A stretch of DNA of 64,000 nt from Zygnema cylindricum (Eukaryota; Streptophyta; Zygnematophyceae; Zygnematales; Zygnemataceae). Below, one piece after another: positions 1-11,447 of this stretch (the first letter of the stretch is position 1; every line of letters begins with the position of its first letter). The translations under genes and the position numbers were made by a program. The notes below the pieces were generated by a model. It ran no database searches. It had not been told where the DNA came from and saw nothing but the letters and a program-made list of their open reading frames with translations. The DNA is taken from positions 119,291-183,290 of the forward strand of contig JBBHKE010001201.1 in the NCBI GenBank assembly GCA_037447655.1. Reading direction: 5' to 3'.

Positions 1-82
1 GAGAGAGTGTGGCCGTACAAACAGTCTCCTCGTCGTATTCAGACATCAAAGCGACGGTCACAATCTCCTGAGGATTTGCCAT
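1..82 (-). CDS. BTB/POZ protein, N-terminal end only (upstream tandem copy)
   Basis: Only the first 27 codons are inside the window; the gene runs off the left edge. The ATG is at 82-80 and the peptide begins MANPQEIVTVALMSEYDEE, then continues to TVCTATLS. It aligns almost residue for residue with the start of the second copy (MENSEEIVTVTLVSEENGE, then TICTATLS), which fixes frame and start. The DNA upstream (83 to about 1083) also matches the region upstream of the second copy, so promoter and coding start were duplicated together. The role is inferred only from the paralogue: a BTB/POZ protein, a family often acting as substrate adaptor of cullin-3 ubiquitin ligases. Identity as a paralogue is secure; function is inference. 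Confidence 0.7.
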   Translation of the reverse strand, partial: MANPQEIVTVALMSEYDEETVCTATLS

Positions 83-1083
83 TTTCACAATAAAGGAAAC
101 GTTAGTAGAAAATGATTCCTTTTGTTTTACTTTGATACAATAGCTTGTACATAAACTTCAAACCGAGCCTCAAATTCGGTCAACAGAAATTTAATGTTTG
201 AAAGCAAAGAAAATTGGAAAGTATTTGTTTCCTGTTTTTCGTTTCCAGGTGACAACTTTCTTTTAATATCTCGCTCTCTTTTTTGGTGAAGCTTATATAC
301 ACATTCTTCTAGAAGGCCGTTCGGAAAAGGTACAAAAGGTACAGAAAAGTACACCGCTTAAACCTCATAAATATCTAAGGGATTTGTCACGTAGCGAAAA
401 TAATATTTCATGCAGATGATAAAGCTATAAGCTTGCAATGTGAAAAAGCAAAGTAACACGCAGCGTGACCGAACGCTAGCCACGTGGCAGGCATTTTGCC
501 TCGGAATTCTAAACCCTAAAGCGGACAAATTTTAGAATCCTGACTCTAGACCGGCTTCTAATTTGCAATGCGCCGAGTTCCGAAGATTTCTGAAGCTATT
601 GCCCTATTGCTTCGTAGGATTTTGTAAGCTTATGGGGTTCAAATTATTTGAAAGCTACAGTTTTTAAGTTTCATTTGAAAACCCATTTTTTGAACGCTAT
701 CAATTTCGAAAGAATTGAGAGCTGTTCGCTTCAAATTATGTGAAAGCTATTACTTTCGAAAAAATAAAAAAACCTATTAAGCTTCAATTGTTTGGAAAAC
801 ACTGGTTTCAAATACATTTTAATACTTTAAATACTATCAATTTCGAGTTGCACTTTATAACTGGGATTTGGGCTTGAAAACATTCAATCTAGAAGTTGAG
901 ATGTTTAACACTTTGTCTCACGAGAACCGCAACTCTCTAGGAGTGTTCATAATGGCGCCAAGCTAAAAATGGTTATATAATATTTGGTGGAATGTTATAC
1001 GATATTTGTAAAGATCGGGTAAAAATCGGATAACACGGGCAACATTTACATGCGCATCATATAAGCATGATAGAAACATTATT
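1..1083. repeat. Segmental duplication, left copy (BTB start plus about 1 kb upstream DNA)
   Basis: This stretch matches 2900-3970 along its length, including the coding start, the shared 5' leader around 100-170, the motif cacgtggcaggcattttgcc near 482, and the final catataagcatgatagaaac near 1060. Differences are scattered substitutions and small indels, so the duplication is not recent. Similarity stops just after 1083, where the left copy enters a pyrimidine microsatellite. The region has no gene besides the partial BTB start and should hold the 5' regulatory region of that gene. Confidence 0.8.
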
Positions 1084-1149
1084 TACATTCTTTAGAATAT
1101 GGACTATACCAACTCGTGACTTTCATATTCCAGGTTTTATTTCCCCGAT

Positions 1150-1395
1150 CACAAGTACCGAGAAACATTCTCCCTTTTTCTACCTCTCTTTCTCCCTATC
1201 CCTCTCTCCCTCTCTCCCCTCTCTCGCTCTCCTCTCTATTCTCTCTCCCCCTCTCCCACTCTCCCTCTCTCCCTCTCCCTCTCACACACTCTCTGCCTCT
1301 CTAGCACTATCTCTCTTTTTCTCTCCCTCGTCTGACTCCCCCTCTCCCTCAAGCTCTTACTCTCCCTCTCCCTCTCCCTCCATCACTCTCTCTCA
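1150..1395. repeat. Pyrimidine (CT/CCCT) microsatellite
   Basis: An almost uninterrupted run of ctctccct units on the plus strand. Open frames here are products of low complexity, rich in Ser, Pro and Leu, and are not genes. It sits directly between the duplicated BTB promoter and the retroelement LTR. Confidence 0.9.
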
Positions 1396-1397
1396 CT

Positions 1398-1960
1398 TGT
1401 TACGATTCATTGAAAGAATCGTACGCACGCGAAAATCAGTTTGATTTCGCGAAAGAAAAACTGTACTTTCTAGAATATACCGAAAGTACAGTTACTTGAA
1501 AGTTCTATAGGTTTCGCAAAATGAATTTTCGTTTCGCGTCTAGAATTTTCGTACGTCTAGTTTAGTACGATAGTACTTCTAGTTTTGTCTAGTACTTTCG
1601 TTTTCACTTGTCGTTTTGCAATGTTTCAGTCCTTAGTGAAATTTAGAGTATTCTAGCTTAATCTGCGGACAGGTGGCAGATTTCTGGAGGCTTCTTGGCG
1701 GCGCACGCTCACACGTGTCACCCCATGGCTGGTATTGTATTTAAGGGACACTATGACTGTGTGTTAATTAATCAATTAGAAATTGGAGGATAATATGGAG
1801 TAATAGAAGAGAGAAAGAAGAAATTGTAATTTCAGTTTTTTTTTAATGTGAGAATTTTCTGAAATGTCTCTTCAATGTTGATGTAATGTTTTATAATCTG
1901 AATGCTTCTGCTGCTATAAGTGCTTGTAAGTGAGCTCAGAGTTTATTATCGATCCTTTCA
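1398..1960 (+). mobile_element. Retrotransposon LTR (TG...CA), left part of a truncated element
   Basis: The stretch begins TGTTACGATTCA and ends GATCCTTTCA, giving canonical TG...CA ends. It is followed two bases later by a plant-type primer-binding site. Inside, a TATA-like tattgtatttaag lies near 1733-1745, and the first part holds several short inverted motifs around gtactttc and cgaaagtac. With the primer site and gag start downstream it is the 5' end of an LTR retroelement on the plus strand. The 5' boundary is inferred from the TG and from the end of the microsatellite. Confidence 0.65.
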
Positions 1961-1962
1961 TT

Positions 1963-1974
1963 TGGTATCGGAGC
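1963..1974 (+). promoter_or_regulatory. Primer-binding site (initiator Met tRNA type)
   Basis: TGGTATCGGAGC differs by one base from TGGTATCAGAGC, the plant site complementary to the 3' end of initiator methionine tRNA. It lies two bases after the LTR end, and the following gggtagagctc is the usual extension of that site. Confidence 0.8.
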
Positions 1975-1992
1975 GGGTAGAGCTCCATTGTA

Positions 1993-2175
1993 GTGTATGG
2001 GGGGAAGAACAAAAAGAAGTCCCCTTTCACTCCCTCCTCTTCAGCTACCCCCGTTTCTAATTTTTGGGAAAATTTGCCGACTCCCGAGGATCCTCCTAAA
2101 GAAGAGAAAGAGTTCAGTTTTACCGGAGCCGCATTTGAGTCATCATTCCCCACGGATTCGGTTGACCAAAAATGA
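1993..2175 (+). pseudogene. Retroelement gag N-terminus, truncated
   Basis: An open frame starts 18 bases after the primer site and runs about 60 codons (MYGGKNKKKSPFTPSSSATP at its start, then a proline, glutamate and lysine-rich stretch). Its place right after LTR and primer site makes it the likely start of gag. It stops where the opposite strand becomes BTB coding sequence (about 2180), so the rest of the element is missing and its broken end is joined to the 3' part of the BTB gene. The sequence is too short and simple to assign to copia or gypsy. Confidence 0.5.
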
Positions 2176-2179
2176 CGGA

Positions 2180-2981
2180 GTTCAAGGTTGTTAATTTGAA
2201 ATGGAATTTTTTTCAGAATATCATCAAGTATTTCAAAAATGATTTTAAGGCGTAAAATTGGAATGCGTAAAATTGATGTTCTTGTCAAATCAACGACTTT
2301 ATTATTCTCAGCTTTCCGATTGAAATTATTCAATGCCAAATTGAGGGTGCCACAAAAACCCTTTCTGATGTCAAAAAGAGGCAAAGAAGGCAACAAACGT
2401 CCCCCTACAAAATTCAACAGAATTCTTTCCGTATCAACAAGTACATCTGTATCATCGCTTTGTAATTTGCGCAAAAGATCGTTAAAAAGAAGATGGGCCC
2501 ATTCATTGTCCCTCGGAGATATTCTATGTAAAATACGTCCTGACAATTCCTTGTTCAAGTTTAGTTGTTGAATTGCATTTGTAATTTCAAGCGTTTCAGT
2601 TTCACTCCACGGAACGGATTCCAAATATTGCACGGAAGCAGTTACTCCTTCCTTGTACAAAAGTTGATCTGAAACCATCAAAATATCTAAAGCTGATTGG
2701 ATGTCGACTATCTTTTCGAAAAAAGTATGTTCTCCACCTGCCATGACTTCCAAAACATCCTCATATGCACATGTTTCTGAAATTACCGGATTAAGATTTA
2801 TTTCATACGTGTGAACTCCATTTTCGGAAGATGTGGCATTATTTTCCCATCTGCCCGAAAACTTTGTCGCAAAAAACTCGCTTTGATGTAAAGCCTTAAG
2901 TGAGAGAGTGGCCGTACAAATAGTCTCCCCATTCTCTTCAGACACCAAAGTGACGGTCACAATTTCCTCGGAATTTTCCAT
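2180..2981 (-). pseudogene. BTB/POZ domain protein, 3' end lost to a retroelement
   Basis: The ATG is at 2981; an open frame reaching 2987 begins at a GTG, but the paralogue at the window start supports MENSEEIV. The first about 110 residues fit a BTB fold: a strand pair, the helix LHQSEFFATKFSGRW, and VLEVMAGG before a helix around IQSALDILMVSDQLLY. The segment YLESVPWSETETLEITNAI recalls the motif after the BTB domain in Arabidopsis proteins such as At1g63850 (YLEAVPWSEDEE in memory), so I place it in that family. Such proteins may be cullin-3 adaptors; that is family-level inference. Homologous-looking sequence ends near RHFWS at about 2180; the frame continues to 1914 only by reading a retroelement gag start, primer site and LTR backwards. 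The gene is therefore 3'-truncated or expresses a foreign tail. No intron is needed in this part. Confidence 0.6.
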
Positions 2982-3970
2982 TTTCACAATAAAGGAAACG
3001 AAGGTAAAAACTGATTCCTTTTGTTTTACTTTGATACAATAGCTTGTACATAAACTTCAAACCGAGCCGCTAATTTTTTCAACAAGGATTTCATGTTTGA
3101 AAGCAAAAAAAAATGGAAAGTATTTGATTCCTGTCTTTCGTTTCCAGGTGACAACTTTCCTTTAATTCCCGCTCTCTTTGTTTTGGTGAAGCTTATATAT
3201 TTAGGAAATGAAACATTCTTCTAGAAGGTCGTTCGGAAAAAGTACAAAAGGTACAGAAAAGCACACCGGTTAAACCTCATAAAATGTCAAGTGATTTGCC
3301 ACATAGCGAGAATAGTATTTCATGCAGATAATAAAGCTATAAGCTTGCAATGTGAAAAAGCAAAGTAACCCGCAGCGTGACCGACGCTTGCCACGTGGCA
3401 GGCATTTTGCCTCGGAACTCTAAACCCTGAAGCAAACAAATTATTGTATCCTGACTCTAGACCGGCTTCTAATTTGCAGCGCGCCGAGAGCCGCCGTTTT
3501 CCGAAACTTTTGTCCTACTGGTTCGTATGATTTTGTAAAGCTTATTGGCTTCAATTATTTGAACGCTACAGTTTTTAGTTTCAAAAAAATTGAGCGCTAT
3601 CAATTTCGAAAAAAATGAGAGTTGTTCGCTTCAAATTATTTGAAAGCTACTACTTTCAAAAAAATAAAAAAAACCTATTAAGCTTCAATTGTTTGGAAGA
3701 TACTGGTTTCAAATACATTTGAAAGCTATTGATTTCGAGTAACACTTTATAACTGCGGTTTGGCTTGAAAATATTTTTTAGAAGTGGAGATGTCTAACAT
3801 TTTATGTCTCACGAGCACCGCTAACTCTCTATGGGTGTTCACAATGGCGGCAAGCTAAAAATGTTTATATAATATTTGGTGGAATGTTATACGATATTTG
3901 TAAAGATCGTTAGAATCGGATAACATCGTGTAACATCAAGTAGCATCATATAAGCATGATAGAAACATTT
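2900..3970. repeat. Segmental duplication, right copy
   Basis: This is the counterpart of 1-1083: BTB coding start, 5' leader and upstream DNA. The spacing gives a tandem repeat of about 2.9 kb in direct orientation. The shared cacgtggcaggcattttgcc motif at about 3393 contains a CACGTG E-box/G-box core, present in both copies, which could be a promoter element; that is inference. Confidence 0.8.
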
Positions 3971-4249
3971 TCACATCCGCACGTAAACATCCTCTCTCAA
4001 TCTTGATTAGGCGTGTCCCATGTACCGATATTTGAAACGTTATTTTGGAATTTAGCCGATTTTCGCTGTACTTTTCAAAGTGTCTATGTCAATCGTTACT
4101 TTGCGATTCATTATTTTGAATATGTGGCATTGACACGTCGCCAGTCTTGTGACACCTGTAGCGCACAACTGCTGCCACAAACTGCCGACATTTTAGACGC
4201 CAACGATCTCGGAACAAACCGCGATTTGTACACCGCAGCGCTCTAACAT

Positions 4250-4875
4250 ACTGGGACAACCGTCTACGCAATCATTTGTTGACGCCTACACATGAACCAT
4301 AGCATAGTTCAAAGTGGTGAAAGTAGGCCCATAATATGCCATTAGGCAAACATACAATATGCCCTTAAGACCCATATTGTATTGGTCGAAAAATAGTTAC
4401 ATGAGTTAGCCATCGATCGATAGAGAATCAACGCGAGTCTTAATTTGAAAACTGACAAAAAAATAATTTCGTGAGTTTTGAGGTAAAATTTTTTAAACCG
4501 TCGGATTAGAAGATCGGACGGTCGTTGATCAAAGTAGCGACCTAAGAAGATCACGAACAGCCCATAACACAACTACGATAGATATTCTGCGATTAGCGTC
4601 TGCAAATTTGAACGTCCGCGTGTTTTGTTCGCTAAAAAATTTCGTCCGTCGGCATCGCTGCTAACTATGATCATACGTCAGATTCGTACGTCCGTACAAG
4701 AGTGTCCACAGCACACACCCATACAGTATGCCTACTCTACGCGAGTTTAGTGCCAAGTTTTGTGCGCCTACCAAAGGCCTACCATGAAAACGCCTACTTT
4801 TGAACTATGGACATAAGCAATCGCCTACGTCTACAAAATGACATTTGTAGACGCCCACAAGTGGACAACATAAGC
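4250..4875. repeat. Loose inverted repeat, possible MITE-like element
   Basis: The left arm around 4299-4331 (catagttcaaagtggtgaaagtaggcc) reads on the other strand as ggcctactttcaccactttgaactatg. The right arm at about 4772-4807 carries ggcctaccatgaaaacgcctacttttgaactatgg in pieces, and gcctac or gtaggc words recur through both arms. Arms are imperfect and no target duplication could be fixed. It could be a decayed DNA transposon or a chance of composition. Confidence 0.25.
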
Positions 4876-6348
4876 AAACTGATTTTTATTTTTTTTCGTG
4901 TATTCTCCCAATTGCAAAAAAACAAATGAAAACTTTTGACTCGTGCAACCCATGCTTTCTATTGGTCAATAGGGTAGTATTTTGATTAAAAGCAGGTCGC
5001 GATTTGATTTCAGTGCAAGTGTGAAGATGAGCTGGAAGTGGGTCGCGATGATAATACTACCAAATCGTCGTACCTTTCAAGTTCCACGATGACGCAAAAT
5101 GTATTTGAGTTTTTGCCCATTTTTCGTACGGCGTAATATTTTCAAGTAGGAAGTCCCATTTTTTGTGTCAACGACGGAAAAAAACCCTTACTTGGACACA
5201 TGGGGACACGCCCTTAGAGCGTGGTTCCATTAGGCGGTCTCTGTAAACATCAAAAATTCGTTTACTGAAGCGACCATTCCATTGTGTCGGGTCAATAACC
5301 GACATTTATTTTGCGTGGCACACTTTGATTTGGCCATGTTATAGAAGACTACGATTCTGGTAATCTTCAGAGAATCTTTGATAGCAAATTGTGACCACAT
5401 ATTTTTGCCAGCGAAGGTAAAAAGTGACTTGTACGACGTATTGAATAAAATCTGTACGAGCGGACGAAACTTAAGATGTGCAAAAGTGTACAAAAATGTC
5501 AGAAAGGTCCGTGGATGGCAACAGAAGCGTGAAACAATATCCTACGTCAAAGATTTTCTTACGGCTTCCGGTGGCATCGCATCCTCCCTGGCGGAAGGCA
5601 CATGTCATACGCGACGTGTAACCACCTGGTCGCGCGGTCGTCATGGATATTTGTGCACTTTTCCATGAGGCACGATACTATTCGTTCAGGCGCTGAGAAT
5701 TGACCTACTCTGGGTCATTTGTTGCGAACTGAAAGTGTCAGACGACGGCGTATCCGATTATGCATCCGACGGTCCACGTTTACGCCCATAAAAGTGGAGA
5801 ATGAAATTCTTCATTTAGTAGCCTTGTTTTTCTGACATTTTTTTTTTCTGGTACGGCACTGTACGAAACAGTACGGCTTTCAGTAAACAGCGACATTTTT
5901 TCCCTTATGGAACCTCATTCTTAATAAAATGACCAATACAGAGTTGCTGACCAGATTTGACAATTTCAAACGCCTCTGATAGGCTTGCCTTACAATCAGG
6001 AGTCGCAATATCAAACTGCATTTTATTTTGTTCGTCTCAATTGACCATAATAATTTTAGATTATACAAAGATATAGAGGTTGACTCGGTTGGCTCTCCGT
6101 CTGTCTCAACCTCAACCTTTGCTGAAGCTGCAGTTGTTAGGTTCAAAAATTCAAATGTGTAATCGGCCGACGCGCAATAGCGCTTTTATGAGTCGGCCGT
6201 TTAGTTCGGATTTGTTTGACTGTTTTGTCGTTGTTACGTTTCAGTTGGTTTGTCCTGTGACATCACCGTTTCGCGTCGGTCAAATGTAGTGAATAGTACA
6301 ATTTGTAGTTTGATGTTTTGTTTAGGCGTCGTTTTTGGCGCGCGTATT

Positions 6349-6529
6349 TTACGCAATTAAATGTACGAATCGGTATGTTACGTTTTCGTATCGGTCCATC
6401 ACCAGCCTCGCGCGCTTCTCCTGCATGGCCTTCTGCCCATCGTCGTAGAAAAGTGAAGTCACCCAAAATTGACGTTTCGCCGTGTAATTCTTAAAAATCT
6501 CTAAAATCTCCGATCCCTGTTCAAACTTT
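6349..6529 (-). other. Unrecognised short coding-like frame, possibly one exon
   Basis: On the minus strand a frame runs about 60 codons to a stop at 6349, beginning VKFEQGSEILEIFKNYTAKR. It is preceded by gtgtttcag, a plausible intron acceptor, and base composition rises in GC within it. The composition (mixed charged and aromatic residues, no simple repeats) is more protein-like than the neighbouring frames. I do not recognise a family and see no partner exons, so it may be a gene relic or chance. Confidence 0.2.
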
Positions 6530-7016
6530 ACCTGAAACACATGACAAACCTGTCAATCGGCTGAGTTTCACAGTAATGAGCAGAACAAATGTCTGTAGTA
6601 AGGACTACTAGTATTACGAATTGAACAGAACTAGTTTGACTGAAGCTGATTGGTTGAAAATCCACCGTCTAAATGTTAAGAAAAGCATACCTCCTCGAGT
6701 GTCTCGACTGTTTGTCACTGGATTATTCTCGCTATTTGCTAAGATGATAGGTCGGAACTGGCCATTTTAGGGACATTCTTGATTACATGCCACGTCACTG
6801 TTTAAAATGACCACTCCACTTGTTCCTCCTGGTCAATATTCCACACTTTTCGTGTGGTCCACAGGCCCCACCATCTCCGCCCCTTTAAAAAACTGCCCGC
6901 GAGCATTGACCTGTGAAAATACAAACTCTCATCTAGGCTTTGAGTACATCGGTCGACATCATTTTTTAATTATATTGCAAAACCATGGGCATTTACTTAA
7001 CTTTATGTGTGTCACG

Positions 7017-7092
7017 GAGAGAGGGAGGGAGAGAGAGGGAGAGAGGAAGGGAGAGGGAGGGAGAGGGAGGGAGAGGGAGGGAGGGAGAGGGA
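7017..7092. repeat. Purine (GGGAGA) microsatellite
   Basis: A run of gggagagaggga-type units on the plus strand, the same sequence type that fills the introns of the LRR gene 4 kb downstream. Frames in it are artefacts. Confidence 0.9.
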
Positions 7093-8095
7093 AGAAGAGC
7101 CAAATAATTATCAGCTAAGAAAGAGAGGTTGGTGTTCAATTAATAAAATACTCGCACAAAAGAGAGGATAAGGACAATTAGGGCGGGAACCTCAACACTG
7201 TGAACCTTGAAAAAAATGTCAGGTAGAGTGAGGGGAAGGGCGTCGAAGGCGTCTTGTACCAAAGTCGTACGGCTACAAGGAAGTCATACATCTATTGGGA
7301 TGTGAGTGTATAACCTAAGACAAAAGTGTCCCGAATCATGAACCAAGACCATAAAAAAAAGCCCAATCCTCAGCCCCAATCCTCATCTTCAAGGTTTGGA
7401 CGTAATGTTGTCTTCACAAAAAGCGTGTATTGTTGTTTTCTTAAAAGTGTTTGTATTAAAGAAAGGCCTACAAAGGCCTAGAAAATGGAAACAATTATTT
7501 GTACGATTGTACAATTGTTTCTACGACGAGCGTAAGCGATCGCGAACTCAAAATAATCTCGAGACATTTAAAACAGGTAGAGTTACGTTTGCGAGATTTG
7601 GGTGGAAAGGGGAAAGGGGGAAAGAGCCCACCTGTGTTACGTATGGTGGTCGATCAATCAAAAGGAAACATATGGAAAACGACGGGTGGAAATTAAAAGA
7701 AACATGTGTAGTGAGGGGGAGAGAGGGGGCGAGAGGGGAAGCGGGAGAGAGATGGGGGGAGAGGAGAGATGTCACGAATAAGGGGAGTGGAGAGGGGAGA
7801 AAGAGTAGCAGGAGACAACGAAAGATAAGCAGCGCAATATGTTTGCGATGGAAGTTCTGTCTGTTTTTTTTTGTTTTGGGGGAAATTTTTGGGTGGCTTT
7901 TGTGAAACAATGTGGTGCACTCGTTCATAAGGTCTTCTTGGATTGTACCAATGGAATGTGGGTCGTTTTCTGAGAGGGTTGGGACTTGTTGGGTAACAAA
8001 TGGAAAGCGGGTGGTGAGGAGGGTGGAATAGGGAGATTTGACGAAAGAATAAATGGACTTTGTTCACCTGATATGGGTGCACGTGCGGGGTGCAG
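7093..8095. other. Region upstream of the first LRR exon, with a GA-rich patch
   Basis: No secure exon is seen. A purine-rich patch lies at about 7700-7815. The first exon of the LRR gene (signal peptide and N-terminal cap) may lie here or just upstream. The frame leading into the exon at 8096 contains an NGLCSPDMGARAGC stretch with two cysteines, loosely like the cap that precedes the first repeat in plant LRR receptors, but this is too weak to place an exon. Confidence 0.3.
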
Positions 8096-8176
8096 GGTTT
8101 TAAACAATGATTATCGTACAGCATTTGAAGGGAGCATCACGTCGGAGATTGGGAACCTCACAAGATTGAAATACTT
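8096..8176 (+). CDS. LRR receptor-like gene, first recognisable LRR exon
   Basis: In the frame used by the later exons this reads VLNNDYRTAFEGSITSEIGN then LTRLKYL, an LRR of the plant extracellular type (GSI..EIGNLT.L.YL). It ends at ACTT followed by GTGAGT, a strong donor, with the intron in phase 2 exactly as in the four later exons whose donors follow the same L-x-x-L position. The start is less certain: a tgcag acceptor precedes 8096 (81 bp, in phase), but the reading frame stays open upstream, so the exon could be longer and include part of the N-terminal cap. The central residues differ from the downstream exons (ITSEIG rather than IPSSIG), so it is not a recent copy of them. Confidence 0.6.
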
Positions 8177-11100
8177 GTGAGTGAACGTTGCGAGCGAGAT
8201 GCATCTTCTAGACAAGCCAATAAAAAAGAAAATGGGCAGATGCATGGTGATTGCGAAAGTCCTAAACAAAAACCGAAATTTTACATCCTAAGTCTATTCT
8301 AGCTGTATTGCATTAAGTCTTATGCTAAATTTTAATTGAATATTGGAATGAACTCGTTTTTTGTCTTCAAATAACTCTTTCGATGTAAACGAGAAAGAAA
8401 TAGCTCTCCGTGTCACTGTAGGAGATACATTTAGACATTTGTATTGTGTACAAATTGTAAGTGTTTTCCACAACATCTGATGAAGTTGTACCCTTTCCAA
8501 TTTATAGCACGAACAATCCAAAAAAAAGAAGCCTTATGCCACGAGGCTGTAATATTGGGAAGTAAAAAATTATGAATAATGTTATTGATGCAACAAATAG
8601 AAAATAAAACAGCAAAATGATAGGCATAAAAATGTTGCAAAACATTTAAACCATAAAAGAATAATGAAATGTATAGCAGTTTAGTAAGTGTCACATGTTT
8701 CAATCCTGATGTGGATAGTCGTCATTAATTAAAATTTAGAAAAAAAGCTACTTCAAGTCTAATAAAAAAGACGTAATTTAATTGACTAGTTGAAGGATTC
8801 GGTGAATATTTGAAAGACACCACTTTATCGTTAAATTTGCAATTTTCATCAGTTTCATTTGGAAATAAAAAACTACCCTCCAACACAAGATGTAGGTGAA
8901 AGTGTACACCTGCTTATGAAGATATAAAAAAAAATATAAATTGGAAAGAGGAGGTAAAAGTCTATATCAATATCGGTATGTCAGTGATATCCTTACTTAG
9001 GTCGTAGATTATAAGTGTTTTTTCCTACTGCGACAGCAAAATATCTTTCAATCCAATGGTGGACATGGCTGCAAGAGTGTACCATTTTGGTCAAAGTTCA
9101 ATATAAATAAGGATTGTATCACGACTATCTTAAATGGGATACAACCAATACTTGTCACTTATTAAAGAGGAAGGTCGAGACTTAAAAAAAAAAACTCGAT
9201 TTTTATCAAGTTTAGTAATTCCTTGTTGTGTTGGAAAACATGAGGCGTGAAAACATAACACCTAGGAACTCATGAATCAATGGCCACCAAAATCACGAGA
9301 AGTGATTTTAAGTGAAATTATGATATTCATGTTGATGTCATATGGGTGTTTGTAGAACTCATCAACGATGATTCTCCATTGGCCAGTAAAATGAGGGAAT
9401 CCGCACGAAACAAAACGAGGCTAATAATAATGCATTACACTAACAAGAGATATATTGAGGGGAATTCGGCTAATTTCCAAACTTTCCGAGACAGAGTAAT
9501 GAAATTTTTATATTTCCCCCCCACTATCGCATCTTCTGGTAAACTGGCAAGTTTCTTCCCCTTGGTCAATTGCTTTCTTTCGTTAATATACTGGACCTCC
9601 TCAAATGCTACGTAATCAACCACGGATCTATACTCCTGTTCACATATTAATTTCCACTTTGTTTTCCTACCTCCAGACAGGCTTGCTTCGGCATGCGGCA
9701 GCAGGTCCTTAACCGAATTTCCACGCGCTAATCGTAATAGTAAAAAAACGTTCTTTCGCTTCCTGGACATAGTATTGAAATTTTACAATTTTCTCACTTA
9801 TTGGATCATATGATGAACCTGGCAAGTTTCTTCCCCTTTATTTCTCAATTTTTTCTTTGAACTTTGGTCACATCTTCTTTTTACTTAAATTTATCCGCAA
9901 TCTATTTCAAGCGGTATTCTTATAATGACTATTTAGAGGATTTGATAATGATAGAGAACTCAAGGTGACTTGATTTTCGGAATTTCCCTTGAAAATAGAT
10001 CGAGTGAAAAAATCAGCCCTTAGCCTGCAACATCTTTGTCATCCTCCAAATCTGATTTCTTCAAATTCGTGAATTCCACTTGCTCATGTTTCTCGTGGAA
10101 ATCAACGTCAATTTCTTATTTTCTCAAGAAATCCATCATGGATTTCAACTTCTCGTGAATTTTACATTTTGGGATTCTTTCACCATCATCCACTTTGGAT
10201 AGACGAAACATGTTACCGTTCGAGCCATCGCCCGTTAAGATTTTGTCAACTAATTGGGGTAAATTTTCCTTCCTTTGAGTCTTTTCCAAATACATGCCTC
10301 AAATCCTTAAACCTTGACAGCCTCAAACCCTCAAGAACAGCACCACCGGCACATGCCCCATGCCCGTCGACAACTCATCTCAGTTTTTGTCCTTGAAGAC
10401 CAAAGTCAATCTTTGATTACAAACATACTTTGGCGCTAGTATGGTACCGCCCCACAATGATATCTTATACTTAGTGCATTGAATCATGGCAATAACTATC
10501 TCTCATAGGGTCCAATTCTTTTTATTTTGCCACTCTATTTAACACGGGTCAATAAAAGGCTGTAATTGCTACTTTATACTCCTATTTGAACAATAATCCA
10601 CAACAGATAACAATACTAACAAATAATAATAATAATAGTAAATTATAACATTAAGAATAATAGATAACTCTAATAATAAATAATCGTATTTATGATTTTA
10701 ATGCATATAAAAATGATACTAATAATGATACTAATATCAATAAAAAATAATAACAATTATGAAAATAAATAATAATGATAATCATAGTTATAATAATCAT
10801 AATAAGCAATAGAAACATCAATAATGGTTGTAATAATAAATAATATTTATACAAAAAAATAGTAATAAATAAGCATAACGAGATATTTATAGTATGATAG
10901 TAAAATTAATAAAAGAAAAAAAAATATCAATAAGTAATTCATAATTAATAACAATGATTTACAATCACCACTAGTAAACCATACATGTTTTTTGTTAAAT
11001 ATAAAAAACGACCATTTTTAATCGTACATAATCAAATATTTGGAAAGATACTTTACTATATATATTTTTTATACTGACCTTTAAGATTTTTTCTATTTTA

Positions 11101-11375
11101 TTTTTTAAGGAGCATCTTGTTATAGAGCTTCAATATCTGGTTTCTACTTTAATATAGTAAAATCTATATATAAAAATGTAAGTGATTTTTTTTCCGATAA
11201 AATTGGAAAAACTAAGTAACACCAACGGCAAGGGTAAAGAGGCGAGAGGAGGGGGTACATATGTAATTAAATGTGATGTTAAAAAATGTGTGTTTATATT
11301 TTTGTTTCTTTTCAATTTTATTTTTTTGCTATTCCTTCTTTTTTAAGATTGGCTTTGAGGATGCAATTGTCACAG
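8177..11375 (+). other. Intron 1 of the LRR gene
   Basis: A 3.2-kb interval between the donor at 8177 and the acceptor before 11376. It holds no recognisable gene. A minus-strand frame at 9435-9770 (111 codons) overlaps a plus-strand frame, and the phrase ctggcaagtttcttcccctt occurs twice (9545 and 9819), hinting at a local duplication. From about 10560 to 11060 it is AT-rich with many aataat words, like the AT-rich stretch before each later LRR exon. Unlike later introns it has no large polypurine tract. Confidence 0.5.
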
Positions 11376-11447
11376 AAATCTACAGGAAAACCAGTTGAGT
11401 GGAAGCATTCCATCGTCCATCGGTAACCTGACATCCCTCCAATACTT
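11376..11447 (+). CDS. LRR exon 2, intact 72-bp unit
   Basis: Exactly 72 bp between an acceptor (gtcacag) and a donor (gtaagac), in phase 2: one base completes the previous codon, 23 codons follow, and two bases remain. It encodes one full 24-residue repeat, ending NQLSGSIPSSIGNLTSLQYL. The 72-bp phase-2 exon is a classic unit of several plant LRR receptor-kinase subfamilies, because adding or removing one keeps the frame. The donor flank gtaagacacgtggcactatggt recurs after the other exons, showing that intron DNA was copied along with the exon. Confidence 0.85.

Larger units (their letters stand above)
3971..7016. other. About 3 kb with no recognised gene
   Basis: The frames here are short, lack recognisable domains and mostly overlap one another on opposite strands. 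The stretch holds a loose inverted repeat (4250-4875) and one minus-strand frame with protein-like composition (6349-6529), described separately. GC content is higher than in the AT-rich introns further right, and gtacg-type words are frequent, as in the LTRs elsewhere in the window, so part of it may be old transposon DNA. Confidence 0.5.

Noticed and set aside
7548-8124. Overlapping minus-strand frames rich in Ser, Pro and His
   Set aside because: They are antisense to a GA-rich patch and overlap one another in different frames; no domain, and the plus strand carries the LRR exon at 8096.
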